This document shows, in pieces, positions 50,911 to 58,263 of a DNA stretch of 64,000 bases. Under the pieces are notes generated by a model. It did not search any database and was not told the DNA's origin. It saw only the letters and a list, made by a program, of their open reading frames with translations. The position numbers were made by a program, and so were the translations under genes. This stretch comes from JBHFEI01 sp041928815 (GTDB taxonomy: Bacteria > Pseudomonadota > Alphaproteobacteria > Rhizobiales > Rhizobiaceae). The stretch's first letter is position 1. Each line of letters begins with the position of its first letter. The DNA lies in NCBI RefSeq assembly GCF_041928815.1, contig NZ_JBHFEI010000001.1, forward strand, positions 124,001 to 188,000. Direction: 5' to 3'.

Positions 50911-51092
50911 CGATCGTCTCTCGCCCTTGCCGAATGCGGACATAGGGCACCGGCACCGAACCGGCGACCCCTGCCGCATGCGCGCGACGGGCTTTTGCCC
51001 GCTGCCTCGACCGGCCTTCGGGAAAGGCCGGCCAGGGGTTCAGCATAGACATCGTGACCTTAACAAATCCCTAGATGTCACTCTCTGGAATT

Positions 51093-52010
51093 TCACCTGC
51101 AGATTGTATCGCTTAACGGATCGGCAACACATCGGGGTGACGGAACCACCACATCCGGCGTTGCCTCGGCCGGCTGGGCGGTGCCGGTCGGCGAGGGAAC
51201 GACGACTGCTCCGGCTGCGACCGGCGTCATGGACGCAGACCCGGCCTCGTCGATCGTCGCGGCGGAGGCGACGCGGCGCGGCGCCGGCCGGGCCATGACC
51301 GGCCGGACCTCGGCGGGGGCCATGGCGCGGGTATCGAAGGGCACGCGCAGCGGCACCTCGCCGCCGATGCGCCCGTCGACCGGCGCCGGAGTGCCGTAAG
51401 GGTTCCAGGTCGCGCCGGAAAAGCCGCCGACGATCGTGTAGCCGTACATCAGCTCGACCAGATCCGCCTCGCTCGCGCCCGCCCTGCAGACGCGCAGGCG
51501 CACCTGGATCATCCCCTGGCTGTTGGCGGCGCTGCGCTCGCTGGAATTCGAGCGGATCTGCTGCCAGCCATAAAGGCAGGCATCGCCGCCGGCGCCGCGC
51601 CCGAAGGCGTATCCGAACGGCCCGTAATGGTTGCGCACGAAATGGTCCGAGACCGCAAGTGCTGCACCCGGCAGGACGCTGCGCATTTCCGCCCGGACCA
51701 TCGCGTGGGTCACCGGCCGGTAGGCGAGCGCCCCGCCCGGACGCGCGACCGGCTCGGCGGGCCCGTGGACCTGGATGCTGAGGAAATTCTGCCCCGGCGT
51801 CGCCGCCGACGTCGACAGCGCCACCTGCTGCTCGATCCCGTTGGTGTACTGGCGCTGGACGACGCTGACGATGGCGAGGGTCCCCGGCGCGGGCAGGATC
51901 AGCGCGCTTTCCGCCGGCACGGTCGAGGACAGGGTCGCCACGCCCGCGCCGGGACGGGCGGCACATCCGGCAAGGGCGACCGCTGAGGCGATCGCCAGGG
52001 TACGGAACAT
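51093..52010 (-). CDS. bcsN: cellulose biosynthesis lipoprotein BcsN
   Basis: This protein of about 305 residues begins MFRTLAIASAVALAGCAARPG with a lipobox (ALAGC), so it is probably lipidated. The middle region (YRPVTHAMVRAEMRSVLPGAALAVSDHFVRNHYGPFGYA, CLYGWQQIRSNSS, QVRLRVCRAGASEADLVELMYGYTI) matches the BcsN family of alphaproteobacterial cellulose operons. The C-terminus is low-complexity (Ala/Pro/Val). It heads the operon, 182 bases before bcsA. In-frame ATG codons at 52022 and 52040 give slightly longer versions, and none has a clear ribosome-binding site. Confidence 0.85.
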   Translation of the reverse strand: MFRTLAIASAVALAGCAARPGAGVATLSSTVPAESALILPAPGTLAIVSVVQRQYTNGIEQQVALSTSAATPGQNFLSIQVHGPAEPVARPGGALAYRPVTHAMVRAEMRSVLPGAALAVSDHFVRNHYGPFGYAFGRGAGGDACLYGWQQIRSNSSERSAANSQGMIQVRLRVCRAGASEADLVELMYGYTIVGGFSGATWNPYGTPAPVDGRIGGEVPLRVPFDTRAMAPAEVRPVMARPAPRRVASAATIDEAGSASMTPVAAGAVVVPSPTGTAQPAEATPDVVVPSPRCVADPLSDTICR

Positions 52011-52155
52011 CGTCAAGACCATCGCGTCTCTGCAACCCATGGAGGCATCATGTTTCGAATCGGCACAACTGACCTTAGTCGGATTGCATCCGATTCGAAA
52101 TGCCCGAAGCTGACCATGGCCGTCTTGACCGGCGGAGGCGGGGCGGCGCCTGACG

Positions 52156-53313
52156 TCAGATCAGGCCGCGCGCGGCGAGATTGCGCATCAGCGCCGCCAC
52201 GCCGAAGGTCCAGGGCGGGCATTCGGTCGCAAGCCGCATCGTGTTGACGAGACTGCCGAGCTCGGCGTTGGAAATCGTCACGACGTCGCCGAGCTTGTGG
52301 GTAAAACCCTGTCCCGCCACGTCCCGGTCCTCGACGGGCGCGAAGAGCGTGCCCATGAACAGGAAGAAGCCGTCCGGATACTGGTGATGGGCGCCGATGG
52401 TCTGGGCGACCAGATCGAGCGGGTCGCGGCTGATCTCGCGCATGGTGCTGCGCCCCTCGAGGCGGAAGCCGTCCGTTCCCTCGACCGTCAGGGCGAGATC
52501 GGCGCGGCGGACGTCGTCGATGCCGTAGCCGTCGTCGAAAAGCCGCACGAAGGGGCCGATCGCGGCCGAGGCATTGTTGTCCTTGGCCTTGCCGAGGAGC
52601 AGCGCCGAGCGGCCCTCGACGTCGCGCAGGTTGACGTCGTTGCCGAGCGTCGCGCCCTTGACGCGGCCGCGGCTGTCGACGGCGAGGACGATCTCCGGCT
52701 CGGGATTGTTCCATCTGGAGATCGGGTGCAGGCCGGCCGGCGCCCCCCAGCCGACGGCGGAGAGGACCGGGGCCTTGGTGAAGACCTCCGCGTCCGGCCC
52801 GATGCCGACCTCCAGATATTGCGACCAGACGCCGGTCTCGATCAGCGCCGCCTTGACCTTCGCCGCCTCCGGCGACCCCGCCTTGAGGTCGCGGAGGCTG
52901 TTGCCGATGATCGCCGTCACCTTTTCGCGGATCGCCACCGCCAGCGCCGGATTGCCGGCGGCCTTCTCCTCGATGACGCGCTCGATCATCGATCGGGCGA
53001 AGGTGACGCCGCAGGCCTTGACCGCCTGCAGGTCGCACGGCGCGAGGAGATGCAGCCGCTCGGGATCGCCGGACGCTCCAAGGGATGCGGAAAAGACCGC
53101 CTCGATCGTGCCGAGCGGTTCGCCTTCGGCCGCGCGCGCATGGGCGACGGGATCGTCGAGCTCCAGGAGGTCGCGGAGCGTCGGCGTGGCGCGGCTGGTG
53201 ATGTCGACGAGCATGCCGTCGCGCGGCGTGACGAGCGCCGGGCCGGCGACGTCCGGCCGCCAGACGCGGCCGACGAAGGTGCCGCCCTGCGAAAACACCG
53301 ACAGGTCGTTCAT
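52156..53313 (-). CDS. fumarylacetoacetate hydrolase-family protein
   Basis: This 385-residue protein has the FAH fold in its C-terminal two-thirds (WNNPEPEIVLAVDSRGRVKGATLGNDVNLRDVEGRSALLLGKAKDNNASAAIGPF, VRRADLALTVEGTDGFRLEG). FAH-family enzymes are metal-dependent hydrolases, decarboxylases or dehydratases of carbonyl acids, and the exact substrate is not predictable here. The N-terminal 130 residues are the extension found in the longer members. The ATG follows GGGAGGAA at good distance. The next gene upstream on the same strand begins only after 91 bases, so an operon is possible. Confidence 0.85.
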   Translation of the reverse strand: MNDLSVFSQGGTFVGRVWRPDVAGPALVTPRDGMLVDITSRATPTLRDLLELDDPVAHARAAEGEPLGTIEAVFSASLGASGDPERLHLLAPCDLQAVKACGVTFARSMIERVIEEKAAGNPALAVAIREKVTAIIGNSLRDLKAGSPEAAKVKAALIETGVWSQYLEVGIGPDAEVFTKAPVLSAVGWGAPAGLHPISRWNNPEPEIVLAVDSRGRVKGATLGNDVNLRDVEGRSALLLGKAKDNNASAAIGPFVRLFDDGYGIDDVRRADLALTVEGTDGFRLEGRSTMREISRDPLDLVAQTIGAHHQYPDGFFLFMGTLFAPVEDRDVAGQGFTHKLGDVVTISNAELGSLVNTMRLATECPPWTFGVAALMRNLAARGLI

Positions 53314-53404
53314 GATGCTGTTCCTCCCGAGATCTGCCGGGGCTTTCTCGCAGGTCACGCGCCAGTCTGTAAAGCGACGATCGGCCCGGCCGGGCCGTCT
53401 TTTC

Positions 53405-54538
53405 TCAGCCCGCCTTGTAGCGGGCGGCGTCGCCTTCGAGGAATTTCGCGTTCTGCTCGCGCAGCCGCGCCGCCTCCTCGTCATAGACGAAGGGCAGGAA
53501 GGCGTAGCGGCGGCCGCGCGTCACCGGTGAGACGGCATGCAGGAGCGCGCCGGAGAAGACCACGGCACCGCCCGGCGGCGCCTTGTAGCGACGCGGCCCG
53601 TATTCGGGAAAGGAAAGTTCGCCGCCGTCGAAATCACCGTTGAGATTGATCGAGACGGCGAAGCGGCGATGGGCCGTGCCTTTCGTCGTGTTGTCGCGAT
53701 GGGCGCGGAAATGCCCGCCGTCCTCGGCCGCATAGCAGGACACGATGTAGCGTTCCATCCGCGTCGCCTTGAAGGAATGCACCTTGGCGATCTCCGGGTT
53801 GACGCGCCGGACGATGCGGTTCTGGATGCGGCCGATCAGCTTCTGGTCGTCGATCGTGTGGTCGCGCCGCCGCTTGTGGGCATTGTCGTGCAAGAGCACC
53901 GTCTTGCCGTCCACTTCGCGCATGAAGCCCGATTCGCGCCCGCCGTTTTCCTCGTAGAGCGCGATCATCTCCTCGCAAAGTTCCGGCTCGAAGACGTTCG
54001 GCAGCACCAGGACGGGGGCGAAGATCTCGAAGCCGGCGAAACGGTCCGGCCGCGGCAGGTTGCCGATCAGCGAGAACAGGGCCGCGTTCGTCTCCTCGCC
54101 GAAGGGCATGACGGCGATGACCCGGAGCGTCGGGTCGAGCAGCACCCAGATCTGGCGCATCGGCACCTGGCCCGAATCGGCCTCCTTCGGCACCGCGCCG
54201 TAGAGGCGGCCGATCGTCGCGTCGAAATCCCAGAAATGGCGGATGCCGGGAATGCTCTCGCGCACGCGGCCCTCGGTTTCGTCTGAGGGGTCGACGCTGA
54301 CGCCGAAGAAGCAGAGCGTCTCGTCGTCGAACATGCCACGATGGCGGGCGACGAGGTCGAGGGCCGCGCGCCCGCGCGGATCGGCGGCGGACCCGAAGAA
54401 GCCGATCAGGATGTAGCGTCCGGCGGCGGTATCGAAGGCATAGCGCGGATTGGCCGTCGAGCGCTGGTGGAACCAGGGCGCCGGATCCCCCGGAAGAAGG
54501 GCGGCATAGGCATGGGGCTGCGCGGATGGCTGCGTCAT
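53405..54538 (-). CDS. peroxiredoxin-like domain fused to a 2OG-Fe(II) dioxygenase
   Basis: This 377-residue protein has residues about 10-165 with the AhpC/TSA thioredoxin-like fold (LLPGDPAPWFHQRS, YILIGFFGSAADPRGRAAL, FFGVSVDPSDETEGRV, VPMRQIWVLLDPTLRV). The peroxidatic Cys position is not a Cys (FFGSAADP), so peroxidase activity is unlikely. Residues about 170-350 form a prolyl-4-hydroxylase-type dioxygenase with iron ligands His280 and Asp282 (AHRDN) and His334 (LLHAVSP). An RGRRYAF arginine binds 2-oxoglutarate. The substrate is unknown. A sensor or protein hydroxylase role is inference. Confidence 0.85.
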   Translation of the reverse strand: MTQPSAQPHAYAALLPGDPAPWFHQRSTANPRYAFDTAAGRYILIGFFGSAADPRGRAALDLVARHRGMFDDETLCFFGVSVDPSDETEGRVRESIPGIRHFWDFDATIGRLYGAVPKEADSGQVPMRQIWVLLDPTLRVIAVMPFGEETNAALFSLIGNLPRPDRFAGFEIFAPVLVLPNVFEPELCEEMIALYEENGGRESGFMREVDGKTVLLHDNAHKRRRDHTIDDQKLIGRIQNRIVRRVNPEIAKVHSFKATRMERYIVSCYAAEDGGHFRAHRDNTTKGTAHRRFAVSINLNGDFDGGELSFPEYGPRRYKAPPGGAVVFSGALLHAVSPVTRGRRYAFLPFVYDEEAARLREQNAKFLEGDAARYKAG

Positions 54539-54662
54539 GAAATATCCTCTGCAGTATCGACGGCAGCCGGCACTCCGGCCCCGTCGCGCGCCCATGATGG
54601 AAGGCCGCACGGCGAAGTCAATCGCCTGACGCGGGCCGTTACCGTAAGCGAGGCCGCCGCCC

Positions 54663-55919
54663 TCAGGCGAGGAAGCGGCCGGGCCGGTAGGGCTTGATGT
54701 CGATGACGGTGCGTTCACCCGTCATCGCCTCGGCCAGCGCACGGCCGGTGACGGGTCCGAGCGTCATGCCGTGATGGGCGTGGCCGAAGGCGAACCACAG
54801 GCCCTCGTGGCGCGGCGCCTTGCCGATGATCGGCATCATGTCCGGCGTGCAGGGCCGGGCGCCCATCCACGGTTCCGGATCGCGCCGTTCGGCGAGCGGG
54901 AAGAAATCGCGCGCGACGCGCTCGGCCCGGTCGAGCTGCACCGGCGTCTTCGGCGCGTCACGGTGCGCGAATTCGGCGCCCGTCGTCAGGCGGATGCCGC
55001 GCATCATCGGCGCGAGGAAATAGCCCTTCTCGGCATCGAGCACCCAGTTGTTGAGCTCTGCGCCCTCGGCCGCGCCGTAATGCATGTGATAGCCGCGCTT
55101 GACGGCGAGCGGGAAGCGGTAACCGAGCTTGCGCGTCACCGTGTCCGCCCAGGGGCCGAGGGCGACGACGGCCTGGCCGGCCTCGAGCGGGCCTTCCGGG
55201 GTCGCGACCCGCCATCCCGCGCCTTCGAGCACATGCTCGATGGTCGCGGCGTCGCCGGCCATCAGGCGGCCGCCGAGCGACTGGAAATAGTTGAGATAGG
55301 AGGTGACGAGGCTGTGCGGATCGTAGATCGACCAGGGATCGCTCCAGCGCAGGCCGCCGGCCAGCTCGATGCGGATCGACGGCTCGATCGTCTTCAGCTC
55401 GCTCGACGAGAGCTTCTGGTGGCGGACGCCGAAGCCGGACGACAGGCGCTCGGCCTCGCGATAGGCCTCGTCGCGCGCCTTGTCGGTGCGGAACACCTTC
55501 ATCCAGCCGTTCTTGCGGATCAGGTTGCCGGCGCCCGAGGCAAGGATCAGGTCCTCGTGCTCGCTGACCGAATGCTCGATCAGCGGCGCGTAGAGGCTCG
55601 CGATCGTCTGGTGCTGGGTGAAGCCGGAATTCCACCAGTAGCGCGCGAGGAACGGCACCAGCCCGGGCAGTGCGCGCAGGTGGTAGTGCGCGTCGATCGT
55701 GTTGTTCAGCGCATAGCGGAACAGCGCGCCGAAATCATGCGGGAAGCCGTAGGGAAAGACGCCCTCGCGCTGGATCAGGCCGGCATTGCCGTAGGAAGTC
55801 TCCTCCCCCGCGCCGCGCCGGTCGAGCAGGACGACGGAGCGCCCGCGCCGTGCCAGATGGATCGCCGTCGACAGGCCGACGATCCCAGCGCCCAGAACAA
55901 CGACATCCGTCTTGATCAC
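54663..55919 (-). CDS. FAD-dependent oxidoreductase, D-amino-acid dehydrogenase-like
   Basis: This 418-residue flavoprotein of the DadA/DAO family has an N-terminal FAD motif (VVLGAGIVGLSTAIHLARRGRSVVLLDRRGAGEETSYGNAG). It has a substrate domain, and a C-terminal ARPCTPDMMPIIGKAP with FAFGHAHHGMTLGPVTGRALAEAM, which matches D-amino-acid dehydrogenases. It likely oxidises D-amino acids or a related amine, feeding electrons to the respiratory chain. GTG start at 55919, one base after the YqhA stop with AAGGGG just upstream, so the two genes form an operon. Confidence 0.88.
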   Translation of the reverse strand: MIKTDVVVLGAGIVGLSTAIHLARRGRSVVLLDRRGAGEETSYGNAGLIQREGVFPYGFPHDFGALFRYALNNTIDAHYHLRALPGLVPFLARYWWNSGFTQHQTIASLYAPLIEHSVSEHEDLILASGAGNLIRKNGWMKVFRTDKARDEAYREAERLSSGFGVRHQKLSSSELKTIEPSIRIELAGGLRWSDPWSIYDPHSLVTSYLNYFQSLGGRLMAGDAATIEHVLEGAGWRVATPEGPLEAGQAVVALGPWADTVTRKLGYRFPLAVKRGYHMHYGAAEGAELNNWVLDAEKGYFLAPMMRGIRLTTGAEFAHRDAPKTPVQLDRAERVARDFFPLAERRDPEPWMGARPCTPDMMPIIGKAPRHEGLWFAFGHAHHGMTLGPVTGRALAEAMTGERTVIDIKPYRPGRFLA

Positions 55920-55920
55920 G

Positions 55921-56442
55921 TCACAGCCCCTTTTCGCCCGCGCCCTTCTTCATGCGGCTCATGATCTGCTCGAGGAAGCCGAGCAGCAGCGCGGACACCA
56001 CGAAGGCGAGATGGATGAAGGTGAGCCACATCAGCTTGCCGTTGTCATACTGATGCACGTTCAGGAAGACCTGCAACAGGTGGATCGACGATATCGCCAC
56101 GATCGAGGAGGCGACCTTGATCTTCAGGCTGCCGGCATCGAGCTTGCCGAGGAAGGACACCTCGCCGTTGCCCTCGTCGAAGCGGCTGACGAAATTCTCG
56201 TAGCCGGAGATCATCACCATGACGATCAGGCTCGCGACCAGCGCGGCGTCGATCAGGCCGAGCATGGCGAGGATCATCTCGGCCTCGTCGAAGACGAAGA
56301 CCATCGTCGCGACCTTGTAGAATTTGTAGAGGAAGGAAAGACCGTAAAGCGCGAGGGCGGCGACGAGGCCGAGATAGAAGATCACGAGGATCCAGCGGCT
56401 CGACAGGATGATGCGTTCGACGAGGAGTTCCAGGGATTTCAT
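55921..56442 (-). CDS. YqhA/UPF0114-family membrane protein
   Basis: This 173-residue membrane protein has about four hydrophobic segments (WILVIFYLGLVAALALYGLSFLYKF, AEMILAMLGLIDAALVASLIVMVMISGYENFVSRFD, SSIVAISSIHLLQVFLNV, LTFIHLAFVVSALLLGFLEQI). FDEGNGEVSFLGKLDAGSLKIKVASSIV is a typical segment of the UPF0114 family. Its activity is unknown. It is the first gene of the pair with the DadA-like oxidase. Confidence 0.9.
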   Translation of the reverse strand: MKSLELLVERIILSSRWILVIFYLGLVAALALYGLSFLYKFYKVATMVFVFDEAEMILAMLGLIDAALVASLIVMVMISGYENFVSRFDEGNGEVSFLGKLDAGSLKIKVASSIVAISSIHLLQVFLNVHQYDNGKLMWLTFIHLAFVVSALLLGFLEQIMSRMKKGAGEKGL

Positions 56443-56542
56443 CGGAGGGCCGTGGGCGTTCTTTTGCAGATGCGAAATGGCTCATGCATAGCCAAGCCGC
56501 AGGCCTTCGGCAAGGGATGTCGCGGAGGATGCGCGACACGCG

Positions 56543-56570
56543 AAAAAGGCGGCATCCGCAAATGCCGCCT
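56543..56570 (-). terminator. intrinsic terminator of the DUF1328 gene
   Basis: A perfect 9-bp stem (AGGCGGCAT/ATGCCGCCT, loop TTGCGG on the minus strand) is followed by a T run on the minus strand (the A run at 56543-56547). It lies 29 bases after the DUF1328 stop. Confidence 0.9.
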
Positions 56571-56598
56571 TTAAAGGGCGTCTCCGGCGGGCGGGAGC

Positions 56599-56763
56599 CT
56601 ATGCCCTCCGGATGAGGCCCGCAACCAGCGAAATGACGAGGAAGGCAAGGAAGAGGAAGAAGAGGATCTGCGCGATACCTGCAGAGGCGCCGGCAATACC
56701 GCCGAACCCGAGAACACCCGCGACAATCGCGACAACGAGGAAGACAAGAGCGTAGTAAAGCAT
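56599..56763 (-). CDS. DUF1328 small membrane protein
   Basis: This 54-residue protein has two membrane helices (MLYYALVFLVVAIVAGVLGFGGIAGASAGIAQ and ILFFLFLAFLVISLVAGLI) and a basic tail. It matches the DUF1328/YtjA family, whose genes are commonly induced in stress. The ribosome-binding site AAGGAGA lies 6 bases upstream of the ATG. An exact EcfG-type promoter lies 35 bases upstream of the start, so the gene should belong to the PhyR-NepR general stress regulon. Confidence 0.93.
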   Translation of the reverse strand: MLYYALVFLVVAIVAGVLGFGGIAGASAGIAQILFFLFLAFLVISLVAGLIRRA

Positions 56764-56797
56764 CGGTTTTCTCCTTCGACTGAACGTCTGGCAAAGA

Positions 56798-56822
56798 AAC
56801 GACGGATCGCGTGCTTTGTTCC
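56798..56822 (-). promoter_or_regulatory. EcfG-type promoter of DUF1328
   Basis: On the minus strand GGAAC and CGTT are separated by exactly 16 bases, matching the general stress sigma factor consensus GGAAC-N16/17-CGTT. The -10 part ends 34 bases before the DUF1328 ATG. Confidence 0.85.
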
Positions 56823-56917
56823 CTGCTTTTCGCCACATTCCTTTCCGCTGGAAGAGCAACACGGGTAACGCTTGGCGCGCCCGTGCCTGCGCGAAACCGC
56901 ATGGCAGCCATTCCCCA

Positions 56918-56942
56918 GGAACCATCATCAGCGAGAGGCGTT
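56918..56942 (+). promoter_or_regulatory. EcfG-type promoter of the small gene at 56980
   Basis: GGAAC at 56918-56922 and CGTT at 56939-56942 have a 16-base spacer. The -10 ends 37 bases before the ATG of the 64-residue protein at 56980. It is arranged back to back with the promoter at 56798-56822. Confidence 0.85.
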
Positions 56943-56979
56943 GTGCAGCAGACGCTGAAAGACATGAAGGCCTGAGATC

Positions 56980-57174
56980 ATGACCAGGGAATCGCTGACC
57001 ATCTTCAACTCCGCCGCGCGGATGCTCCGCGCGAGGGAGAAGGACACCCGCGACAACCTGCACATCGGCCAGACCTTGCGCGACCTCTATCGCGACGGCG
57101 CGGCCGGCGAGACGAGCACGGATTTCTCCTTCCTCCTCGACCGCCTGGATCGGGCCGAGCAGGGCCGGCAGTAA
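56980..57174 (+). CDS. small stress-regulated protein with a NepR-like segment
   Basis: This 64-residue, charged, soluble protein has the segment LHIGQTLRDLYRDGAAGETSTDFSFLLDRLDRAE. It recalls the NepR anti-sigma pattern (IG-x-x-LR-x-LY...F-x-x-LL-x-x-LD), though the middle Pro-rich part is different. The ATG lies 37 bases after an exact EcfG-type promoter. It could be a small NepR relative or an unrelated stress protein. The resemblance is by eye only. A frame this short would be doubtful without the promoter. Confidence 0.6.
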   Translation: MTRESLTIFNSAARMLRAREKDTRDNLHIGQTLRDLYRDGAAGETSTDFSFLLDRLDRAEQGRQ

Positions 57175-57502
57175 GGAGTGTCGCCGGAGTAGAACGTCCG
57201 TTTCACGGGGGGCCGCCCCCACGGCTTACTACGGTTGACCAAAGGCGGTGCTCGGGTGAAGCTGATCGACATTTGGCGCCTCACTCAGTGGTCGACAGAA
57301 TAACGCTGCTATGGTCGAATACGCCGCTCCGAACGCGCTGACAGGCGATATGCGTGCGCTCGCGATCCGCCATCACGCGGGAGATCACAGACAAAAGCCG
57401 GATGAGAAAAGCCGACCGTCGCGGTCGGTGATGCGCGATGTGGGTCTCGATCCGGCGCGGCAAGATTTTTCAAACACCCATTCGTCGCAAGGGACGTGGT
57501 CG
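57175..57502. other. intergenic region with a small hairpin
   Basis: These 328 bases lie between convergent small genes. A perfect 7-bp hairpin with a 3-base loop at 57412-57428 (CCGACCG/CGGTCGG) is followed on the minus strand by CTTTTCTC. It may terminate the minus-strand gene at 57503-57820. Nothing else recognisable is seen. Confidence 0.45.
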
Positions 57503-57820
57503 CTAGGGTCGGACGGCGCCGGTGGTCACGTGATCAATCGTGGCGATGGCGTAGGGCTGGTCGAAGGCAATGGTGATGTCGAGCTGATCGTCGGGGGTGA
57601 TGCGCCAGCGGACCGACATGTCGGCGAATTCCAGCGCCGGATCGACGGAGGCGCATTTTCCGTAAGTGATGGAATAGTCGTCGCTTGCCTTCGACACTGC
57701 GGGCCGAAGCATCTCCTGGCAGTCCTGTGCGCTTTCGAAAGCATCGACCGGGGTCTGGACCTGCGCGCACTGGCCGTTTACGCAACCGACCAGCACCATG
57801 ATGGCGGCAATATGTTCCAT
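57503..57820 (-). CDS. small cysteine-containing stress protein of unknown function
   Basis: This 105-residue protein begins with a short hydrophobic start (MEHIAAIMVLVGCVNGQCAQ), then QTPVDAFESAQDCQEMLRPAV, with four Cys (GCVNGQC, QDC, GKC). The C-terminal half is strand-rich (MSVRWRITPDDQLDITIAFDQPYAIATIDHV). The N-terminus could be a poor signal peptide. An exact EcfG-type promoter ends 38 bases upstream of the ATG, which supports a real gene under stress control. No family is recognised. Confidence 0.6.
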   Translation of the reverse strand: MEHIAAIMVLVGCVNGQCAQVQTPVDAFESAQDCQEMLRPAVSKASDDYSITYGKCASVDPALEFADMSVRWRITPDDQLDITIAFDQPYAIATIDHVTTGAVRP

Positions 57821-57858
57821 GACACGTCATCCCCCGTTTCCTTGCGAGATACGGTGAC

Positions 57859-57884
57859 AACGGACGAAGGCGGAGCGCGGTTCC
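57859..57884 (-). promoter_or_regulatory. EcfG-type promoter of the small gene at 57503
   Basis: On the minus strand GGAAC and CGTT are separated by 17 bases, inside the allowed spacing. The promoter lies between the nepR stop (57912) and the downstream gene, with the -10 ending 38 bases before its ATG. Confidence 0.83.
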
Positions 57885-57911
57885 GCGCATAGATGAACTT
57901 ATCGTTAAGAC

Positions 57912-58115
57912 TTAACCTTGCTCGGGCGCGCCCGGAAAGCGATGGCCGTCTTCCACGGCGTCGAGCCGTTCGAGGAGATCGAGAAACAGGGACGGCAGCG
58001 GCTCCGCCTCGACGGAATCGTAGAGCGCTTTCAGCTGCCTTGCGACATCCTCGCCGATATCGGCCTGCGCGTCGGACGCGCGCTGCGCGCCTGTGTCTTC
58101 GGGTTGCCTAGCCAT
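57912..58115 (-). CDS. nepR: anti-sigma factor NepR
   Basis: This 67-residue protein matches NepR, the anti-sigma factor that holds the EcfG sigma factor inactive until phosphorylated PhyR binds NepR. The signature is IGEDVARQLKALYDSVEAEPLPSLFLDLLERLD (IG...LR-x-LY-x-x-V-x-x-E-x-(I/L)P-x-x-F-x-x-LL-x-x-L). It is divergent from phyR across 148 bases, the usual layout. No EcfG sigma gene follows it, which is unusual because nepR and ecfG are often adjacent. I see no exact EcfG promoter upstream of nepR. Confidence 0.88.
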   Translation of the reverse strand: MARQPEDTGAQRASDAQADIGEDVARQLKALYDSVEAEPLPSLFLDLLERLDAVEDGHRFPGAPEQG

Positions 58116-58263
58116 CCTGCGTGCCGAACCGGCACATCGATCGCCGGCTCCCTCCCCTCGTCAAAACTTCCATTGCGCCTGAAAACATGATCAAAGCATA
58201 AGGACAAGACTTTAATTCCGGCTTACGCAGGCCGGCGACCGATCATAGCGAAGGAATGCGCGC

